From positions 1 to 7,822 of the forward strand of contig CAYLZN010000279.1 in NCBI GenBank assembly GCA_964387935.1: a DNA stretch of 7,822 nucleotides. The letters are read 5' to 3'. A program made the translations under genes and the position numbers. This document shows, in pieces, positions 6,328 through 7,822 of the stretch (within the stretch, counting starts at the first letter, position 1; each line of letters begins with the position of its first letter). The notes beneath the pieces were generated by a model that saw nothing but the letters and a program-made list of their open reading frames with translations, did not search any database and was not told the DNA's origin. This DNA is from CAYLZN01 sp964387935. GTDB lineage: Bacteria; Acidobacteriota; Vicinamibacteria; Vicinamibacterales; JAFNAJ01.

Positions 6328-7818
6328 GTGCACGAGTCGACCGCCACGTCGCACCCCCTGCGCGGCATGCGCCGCGGGTCGGGTGAGCTGTACGAGCTCG
6401 ACACGCCGCCAACCGACCCTCAGCTGGCCAACGCCGATCTCGTCCCGACGCGGCTCGCGCAACGCACGTGGACGACCTACCACATGGCCTCGCTGTGGGT
6501 CGGTCTCTCGGTCTGCATCCCGACGTACATGCTCGCGTCGAGCCTCGTGGGCGGCGGCATGAACTGGTGGCAGGCGGTCGGCACGATCATGCTCGGCAAC
6601 CTGATCGTGTGCGTTCCCATGGTGCTCATCGCCCACGCGGGCACGCGGTTCGGCATCCCGTTTCCCGTCCTGGCGCGCGCGTCGTTCGGGATTTACGGAT
6701 CGAACGTGCCGGCGCTGCTGCGCGCCGTCGTCGCCTGCGGCTGGTTCGGCATCCAGACGTGGATCGGCGGCCAGGCGATCTACACCATGCTGAAGGTGGC
6801 GACGCCGCAGTGGGAGCCGCCCTTCGCCGCCGCGCTCGGGTTCCTCGTCTTCTGGCTGATGAACATGTATGTCATCATCCGGGGGAGTGACTCGATCAAA
6901 CGGCTGGAGGCCTGGGCCGCGCCCTTCCTGATCGTGTCCGGGCTGGCGCTGCTCGCGTGGGCCACATGGCGGGCCGGCGGGCTCGGTCCCATTCTCGACC
7001 GGCCGAGCCGCTTCCAGACCCCCGCCGTGTTCCTGGCCTTCTTCGTACCCTCGCTCACGGCCATGGTCGGCTTTTGGGCCACGCTCGCGCTCAACATCCC
7101 CGACCTGTCGCGGTACGCGCGCAACCAGCGTGCTCAGGTGGTGGGCCAGTTCCTGGGCCTGCCCACGACGATGACGCTCTTTGCGTTCATCGGCGTGGCG
7201 GTCACCTCCGCGTCGGATGTGATCTTCGGCGAGCCGATCTGGGACCCGGTGCAACTGCTCTCCCGGCTGGAGAGCCCCGTGCTCGTCCTGGTCGCGCTGT
7301 TTGCGCTGCTCATTGCCACCCTGACCACCAACGTCGCGGCGAACGTGGTGGCGCCCGCCAACGGGTTCGCCAACCTGTGGCCCTCACGAGTTGATTTCGC
7401 GCGGGGCGGCGTCATCACAGGACTGGTCGGCGTGGCCATCATGCCGTGGAAGCTGCTCGAGAGCGGCGACCGGTACATCGGCTGGCTGATCACCTACTCC
7501 GCCCTGCTCGGGCCCATCGCCGGCGTGTTCATCGCGGACTACTGGGTCGTACGGCGGGCGAGACTGGCCCTCGCCGATCTCTATTCGCGCAGCGGCCTCT
7601 ACCGCCGATGGAACGCGCCAGCCCTGGCGGCGCTCACCGTGGGTGCCGCGGCTGCGCTCGTGGGACTGGTCGTGCCCGCGCTGCGCGCCCTCTTCGACTA
7701 CGCCTGGTTCGTCGGGTTCGCGGTGGCGTTCGTCGTCTACGTCGGGCTGATGCGCGGGACGCCGGTGGTCGATCTGCGCGGGGTGCCAGAGGTCACGCGA
7801 TCCCGTCAACCCCAGTGA
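6328..7818 (+). CDS. NCS1-family nucleobase/hydantoin:cation symporter
   Basis: This 496-residue inner-membrane protein shows about 12 hydrophobic segments, roughly at 52-75, 82-103, 126-153, 164-184, 196-216, 233-256, 274-294, 317-345, 360-377, 382-406, 430-452 and 455-475. Family landmarks include CIPTYMLASSLVGGGMNWWQA-like TM1-TM2 sequence, GWFGIQTW, FWATLALNIPDLSRYA and TNVAANVVAPANG. By comparison with the hydantoin transporter Mhp1, W139 and Q143 correspond to W117 and Q121, W250 to W220, and N335 or N339 to N318, the ring-stacking and hydrogen-bonding residues. It would bring uracil, thymine, a dihydropyrimidine or a hydantoin into the cell with a cation. It lies 14 bases after the preA-like stop, so it is part of the operon. 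I chose GTG at 6328, with AGGAG at 6313-6317. GTG at 6310, overlapping the preceding stop, would add six residues; ATG at 6367 is also possible. Confidence 0.88.
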   Translation: MHESTATSHPLRGMRRGSGELYELDTPPTDPQLANADLVPTRLAQRTWTTYHMASLWVGLSVCIPTYMLASSLVGGGMNWWQAVGTIMLGNLIVCVPMVLIAHAGTRFGIPFPVLARASFGIYGSNVPALLRAVVACGWFGIQTWIGGQAIYTMLKVATPQWEPPFAAALGFLVFWLMNMYVIIRGSDSIKRLEAWAAPFLIVSGLALLAWATWRAGGLGPILDRPSRFQTPAVFLAFFVPSLTAMVGFWATLALNIPDLSRYARNQRAQVVGQFLGLPTTMTLFAFIGVAVTSASDVIFGEPIWDPVQLLSRLESPVLVLVALFALLIATLTTNVAANVVAPANGFANLWPSRVDFARGGVITGLVGVAIMPWKLLESGDRYIGWLITYSALLGPIAGVFIADYWVVRRARLALADLYSRSGLYRRWNAPALAALTVGAAAALVGLVVPALRALFDYAWFVGFAVAFVVYVGLMRGTPVVDLRGVPEVTRSRQPQ

Positions 7819-7822
7819 CCAG

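Noticed and set aside
4277..6412. Open frame of 711 codons on the minus strand opposite the nitrilase and preA-like genes
   Set aside because: It is antisense to two strongly recognised genes, its translation is Arg/Val/Asp-rich with no known fold, and GC-rich codon usage produces such mirror frames.

Overview
The window is GC-rich bacterial DNA with strong GC bias at third codon positions. It carries five genes and no RNA gene, IS element, prophage, CRISPR array or integration site that I can see. The Oar-type TonB-dependent receptor (signal peptide, carboxypeptidase-regulatory-like domain, plug, barrel), the high GC and the gene mix suggest a soil-type Acidobacteriota, perhaps Vicinamibacteria. 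That placement is inference; there is no marker gene to prove it.

Layout. (1) Positions 1-1921, minus strand: the N-terminal 640 residues of an outer-membrane Oar-like TonB-dependent receptor, cut by the left window edge. (2) Positions 1922-2309: a relatively AT-rich intergenic region with a perfect 9-bp palindrome and two shorter inverted repeats. (3) Positions 2310-3176, plus: a Tat-exported lipoprotein resembling polysaccharide lyase family 14, with all five expected catalytic residues. (4) Positions 3206-4219, minus: a renalase-like FAD/NAD(P) oxidoreductase, convergent with the lyase. (5) Positions 4298-7818, plus: a tight three-gene operon, divergent from the renalase-like gene. It encodes a nitrilase-fold beta-ureidopropionase, a PreA-like dihydropyrimidine dehydrogenase catalytic subunit and an NCS1-family nucleobase/hydantoin permease.

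How they work together. The operon supplies uptake (NCS1), the first step (uracil/thymine reduction) and the last step (N-carbamoyl-beta-alanine hydrolysis) of reductive pyrimidine catabolism. The middle enzyme, dihydropyrimidinase, and the electron-donating PreT partner are not in the window. The operon reaches the right edge with no terminator, and the last bases repeat the TGACCAG context that precedes the ribosome-binding site of the preA-like gene, so more genes probably follow. The receptor and the lyase lie divergently and could form a small polysaccharide scavenging pair, but adjacency is the only support for that.

The least ordinary feature is the PreA-like protein. It keeps every pyrimidine-contacting and catalytic residue known from mammalian dihydropyrimidine dehydrogenase, yet lacks the C-terminal two-[4Fe-4S] ferredoxin domain that normally feeds electrons to its FMN. 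I found no evidence of a wholly new system.
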